From an uncultured Elusimicrobium sp. (GTDB lineage Bacteria; Elusimicrobiota; Endomicrobiia; Endomicrobiales; Endomicrobiaceae): a stretch of 9,669 nt of DNA. Below, in pieces: positions 6,870-9,669 of the stretch (its first letter is position 1; each line of letters begins with the position of its first letter). The notes beneath the pieces were generated by a model. That model ran no database searches. It had not been told where the DNA came from and worked only from the letters and a program-made list of their open reading frames with translations. Location of the stretch: positions 1 through 9,669 of the forward strand of contig CACWKJ010000044.1 in assembly GCA_902761395.1 (NCBI GenBank), given 5' to 3'. Made by a program: the position numbers and the translations under genes.

Positions 6870-8117
6870 ATGTCTAGTGAACTTATAAATGCACTCGAAA
6901 CAATACAAAAAGAGAAGAAAATTTCAAAAGAGGAAATTTTACATGTTATAGAAAATGCTTTGGTATCCGCATACAAGAAGCATGTCGGAAAAGCTGTAAA
7001 TGTAGAAGCTAAAGTTAATCCTGAAACCGGAGCAATGTCGGCATGTGTAATAAAAAAAGTTGTTGAAGAAGTTTCCAATCCTTTATTGGAAGTAAGTCTT
7101 CAAGATGCAAAAAAGCTTTCCAAATCAGTAAAAATCGATGAAGAAATAAAAATTCCTTTAGACACTGATGACTTTTCAAGAATTGCTGCACAAACAGCAA
7201 AACAAGTTATCGTACAGAAAATAAGAGAATCGGAAAGAGATTCTTTGTATGAAGAAATGAAAGGCAAAATAGGAGAAATGATAAACGGTTCTATTTATAA
7301 AATAGCAAACAGAAATATAATAGTTGATTTAGGCAGAACAGAAGCTATTCTCCCTGTATCCGAGCAAGCACCTAAAGAAACTTTTTCAGTAGGACAACAT
7401 ATTAGAGCATTGATAATAAAAGCCGAAAAAAATGCAAAAGGACCAAATATAGTTTTATCGAGAACCCATCCTGATTTAGTTAAAGTATTATTTGAACTTG
7501 AAGTCCCCGAGATATATGAGAAAGTTGTAGATATAGTAAATATAGTAAGAGAACCGGGCTTAAGAACAAAAATCTCGGTTGTTTCTCATAATTCAAAAGT
7601 GGATCCGGTTGGAGCATGTGTAGGTGTAAAAGGTGCAAGAATAAAACCTATAATAGATGAACTTAGAGGCGAAAGAATAGACTTGATACCTTTTTCAAAT
7701 GATCCTGTTAAATACATCACGGCAGCTCTTTCACCCGCAAAAGTTTTGACCGTTGCAATTATTTCAGAAGAAGAAAAGAAAGCTGAAGTTATTGTTGCAA
7801 ACGATATGTTATCTTTGGCAATAGGAAAATCCGGACACAATGTAAGACTTGCCGCAAGACTTACCGGTTGGCATATAGATGTAAAATCCGAAGAACAAAA
7901 GAAACAAGAAACAGAACAAAAACTTGCCAACAAGACTTCTGCATTGGAACAATTGAAAGGTATAAGTGATAAAACCATAGAATTATTGGTTCAAGCGGGA
8001 TTTACAAATATAAATAAAATAGCTGAATTAAAAACTGAAGACTTAACAACTTTGCCGGGAATAGGTGAAAAAACAGCGGAAAAGATTATTGAAGCCGCAA
8101 AAGAAGCAACTAAGTAG
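6870..8117 (+). CDS. nusA: Transcription termination/antitermination factor NusA
   Basis: NusA binds RNA polymerase and nascent RNA to control pausing, termination and antitermination. The 415 residues follow the standard order: an N-terminal polymerase-binding domain (about 1-132); an S1 domain (about 134-200, with RNIIVDLGRTEAILP); KH1 (about 203-280, with VGACVGVKGARIKPIIDELRG near 250 and ERIDLIPFSNDP); KH2 (about 281-345, with LAIGKSGHNVRLAARLTGW near 316-334); and a C-terminal helix-hairpin-helix segment (about 357-412, ending LPGIGEKTAEKIIEAA). There is one such C-terminal unit, where E. coli NusA has two acidic repeats. The ATG at 6870 has a very strong GGAGGAA (6861-6867) just upstream. 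The gene lies 10 bases after rimP and 38 bases before infB. Nothing is odd apart from Phe in IPFSNDP, where Trp is common. Confidence 0.97.
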   Translation: MSSELINALETIQKEKKISKEEILHVIENALVSAYKKHVGKAVNVEAKVNPETGAMSACVIKKVVEEVSNPLLEVSLQDAKKLSKSVKIDEEIKIPLDTDDFSRIAAQTAKQVIVQKIRESERDSLYEEMKGKIGEMINGSIYKIANRNIIVDLGRTEAILPVSEQAPKETFSVGQHIRALIIKAEKNAKGPNIVLSRTHPDLVKVLFELEVPEIYEKVVDIVNIVREPGLRTKISVVSHNSKVDPVGACVGVKGARIKPIIDELRGERIDLIPFSNDPVKYITAALSPAKVLTVAIISEEEKKAEVIVANDMLSLAIGKSGHNVRLAARLTGWHIDVKSEEQKKQETEQKLANKTSALEQLKGISDKTIELLVQAGFTNINKIAELKTEDLTTLPGIGEKTAEKIIEAAKEATK

Positions 8118-8155
8118 TTTTTTTGAAGATTTTAGAAGAAGGAGTTGATGATTAA

Positions 8156-9669
8156 ATGGCCACAACAACAAAAAAAATAACAAAAAAAGAAAACACAGAA
8201 GAAACAAAAATAAAAAAAGTAAAGAAAACGGCAACTGCTAATAGCGGCTTAAAAACAACCGCAAAGAAAACAAAAGTTTCCGGTTCCGCAACTGTGTCTA
8301 AAACAGAAAAAAAAGCTCCAAAAACTTCTAAAACCAAAGAAAAGACGGAAAAGAAAACAACTCATAAAACAAAAACCGCAACTTCAGATACAAAAAAAAC
8401 TTCTTCCGTAAAGAAAACTTCCGGTACAAAAAAAGCCAATGCCGTAAAAAAAGTTACGGATACAAAAAAGACAGAAGAGCAAAATGAAAAAGAGAAACAG
8501 CAAAAAATACTAGAAGAACAAAAAAGAATTGAAGAAGCAAAAAAGAAAGCGGCAGAAGAAGAAGCTGCAAGAAAAAGAATCGAAGAAGAAAATGCGAGAA
8601 GAAAGGCTGCCGAGGAAGAAGCAAAGAGAAAAGCAGCAGAAGAGGAAGCAAGAAAGAAGGCCGCTGAAGAAGAGGCAAAGAAACCGAAATTACCTTCGAT
8701 AACAATAAACGAACTTATAACAGTAAAAGACCTTGCCGAAAAAATGAATTTAAAAGTCGGAGACATTTTGAGGAAATTGATGGCATTGGGAACTCTTGCC
8801 ACAATCAATCAAAGATTAGATACCGATACAGCAATTTTACTTGCAAACGAATTCGGATTTGATGCAAAGCTATCTTCTTTATATGAAGAAGAAAATATTA
8901 AAGAAGATTCTACCGAAGATGATAAAGCAAATCTTCAACCGAGATCGCCGATTGTAACTATCATGGGACATGTTGACCATGGCAAAACCTCTTTACTTGA
9001 TGCAATAAGACACAGTAATGTTATTGCCGGTGAAGCAGGCGGAATAACTCAGCATATAGGAGCTTACAGAGTAAAAACTTCTACCGGAGAAATAACTTTT
9101 TTGGATACACCTGGACATGAAGCTTTTACTGCAATGAGATCAAGAGGTGCACAAGCAACTGATATTGTTATTCTTGTTGTTTCTGCAGCAGATGGTGTTA
9201 TGCCTCAAACAATCGAAGCAATAAACCATGCAAAAGCTGCAAATGTACCTATAATCGTTGCCGTAAACAAAATCGATTTACCTACGGCAAATCCTGAAAA
9301 AATAAGACAAGAAATAAGTAATTACGGATTACTTCCCGAAGAATGGGGCGGTGATACCATAATGGTTGATATATCCGCAAAACAAAAAATGAATATAGAT
9401 TCTTTATTGGAATTGGTTCAACTTAAAGCGGAAATGATGGAATTAAAAGCCAATCCCAACAAACATGCCGAAGGTATTGTTATAGAAGCTAAGTTAGATC
9501 CGAAAAGAGGTGCGGTTGCTACCGTGCTTGTCCAAAGCGGAACTCTACATGTAGGAGATAATTTAGTCGTAGGAACAACTTTCGGTAAAGTAAGAGCCAT
9601 GATTGATGAATACGGAAAAAGATTCGATAAGGCAATACCAAGTATGCCTGTTGAGATATTGGGTTTAAA
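8156..9669 (+). CDS. infB: Translation initiation factor IF-2, N-terminal part (runs off the window)
   Basis: IF-2 is the GTPase that delivers initiator fMet-tRNA to the 30S subunit and promotes 50S joining. I translated the frame from ATG 8156 and found no stop through 9669, giving 504 codons of a protein that continues past the edge. Residues 1 to about 105 are Lys/Thr/Ala/Ser-rich low complexity. About 106-176 form a charged Glu/Ala/Lys helix with 9-residue repeats. The IF2-N domain follows (about 180-240, VKDLAEKMNLKVGDILRKLM). The G domain has G1 GHVDHGKT (271-278), G2 GGIT (295-298), G3 DTPGH (317-321), G4 NKID (371-374) and G5 SAK (407-409). Domain II begins near HAEGIVIEAKLD. The start has AAGGAG (8139-8144) 11 bases upstream, which is slightly long. 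The ATG at 8148 is out of frame and gives only ten residues. No ylxR gene precedes it. Confidence 0.97.
   Translation, partial: MATTTKKITKKENTEETKIKKVKKTATANSGLKTTAKKTKVSGSATVSKTEKKAPKTSKTKEKTEKKTTHKTKTATSDTKKTSSVKKTSGTKKANAVKKVTDTKKTEEQNEKEKQQKILEEQKRIEEAKKKAAEEEAARKRIEEENARRKAAEEEAKRKAAEEEARKKAAEEEAKKPKLPSITINELITVKDLAEKMNLKVGDILRKLMALGTLATINQRLDTDTAILLANEFGFDAKLSSLYEEENIKEDSTEDDKANLQPRSPIVTIMGHVDHGKTSLLDAIRHSNVIAGEAGGITQHIGAYRVKTSTGEITFLDTPGHEAFTAMRSRGAQATDIVILVVSAADGVMPQTIEAINHAKAANVPIIVAVNKIDLPTANPEKIRQEISNYGLLPEEWGGDTIMVDISAKQKMNIDSLLELVQLKAEMMELKANPNKHAEGIVIEAKLDPKRGAVATVLVQSGTLHVGDNLVVGTTFGKVRAMIDEYGKRFDKAIPSMPVEILGL
8540..8677 (+). repeat. Degenerate 27-bp repeats encoding a 9-residue Glu/Ala/Lys helix in IF-2
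   Basis: Residues 129-174 of IF-2 are five 9-residue units: KKKAAEEEA, then one extra Ala, RKRIEEENA, RRKAAEEEA, KRKAAEEEA and RKKAAEEEA. The last three are nearly identical in protein, but their codons differ (GCT GCC, GCA GCA, GCC GCT), so the repeat is kept at protein level and is not a fresh DNA duplication. It predicts a long, highly charged single alpha helix linking the disordered N-terminus to the IF2-N domain. Confidence 0.85.

Noticed and set aside
7586..7978. 130-codon minus-strand open frame inside nusA
   Set aside because: It is opposite the conserved KH domains of NusA, with no RBS and no recognisable protein features.
8148..8180. Ten-residue frame from ATG 8148 as the infB start or a leader peptide
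   Set aside because: It is out of frame with the IF-2 domains, and its Shine-Dalgarno spacing of three bases is too short for efficient initiation.
8362..8808. 148-codon minus-strand open frame rich in Ser/Ala/Phe opposite infB
   Set aside because: It is the antisense of the Lys/Glu/Ala repeats in IF-2; A-rich coding DNA leaves the opposite strand free of stops. No start signal or family resemblance.
1..9669. CRISPR arrays, tRNA genes, insertion sequences or phage genes
   Set aside because: No spaced direct repeats, cloverleaf patterns, transposase motifs or terminal inverted repeats were seen; nearly all bases are accounted for by housekeeping genes.

Overview
This window is AT-rich (roughly one third G+C by eye), gene-dense bacterial chromosome. 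It has two divergent gene clusters separated by a 214-base intergenic region (6190-6403). A lipid A-type acyltransferase points to a Gram-negative envelope. The SMC head sequence (GVTMEQ and THNKRTMEMAD near the C-terminus, YSIIEQ in the N-terminal head) and the AT-rich composition look to me most like Elusimicrobiota (Endomicrobium-like gut lineages). That placement is from memory of family patterns and is tentative. No phage, transposon, tRNA, rRNA or CRISPR signal was found.

Leftward cluster (minus strand, read from 6189 down to 35): first comes a small protein with a lysine-rich tail and a beta-sandwich-like C-terminal domain (5755-6189). A 163-base gap follows, holding a sigma70-like promoter and a start-less open frame. 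Next is smc (2112-5591), then a DUF362/ferredoxin protein (912-2108), then an LpxL/HtrB-family acyltransferase (35-925). The last three are separated by 3 bases and then overlap by 14 bases, so they almost certainly form one transcription unit. It joins chromosome organisation, an Fe-S protein of unknown role and outer-membrane lipid synthesis.

Rightward cluster (plus strand): a good promoter (TTGCAA, 18 bases, TATAAT) is followed at once by a 10-bp hairpin with a U-run, then rimP (6404-6859), nusA (6870-8117) and infB (8156 to beyond the window end). This is the widely conserved ribosome-maturation / transcription-elongation / translation-initiation operon. No ylxR lies between nusA and infB. 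The terminator-like leader hairpin suggests attenuation control, plausibly by NusA itself.

Nearly all of the window is ordinary housekeeping DNA. I did not find a convincing new multi-gene system. The points most worth a second look are the rimP leader hairpin, the hidden small frame whose stop codon overlaps the smc start, the uncharacterised tail-plus-sandwich protein, an exact 18-bp in-frame tandem duplication in the DUF362 gene, and a Cys in place of the usual Leu in the SMC ABC signature.
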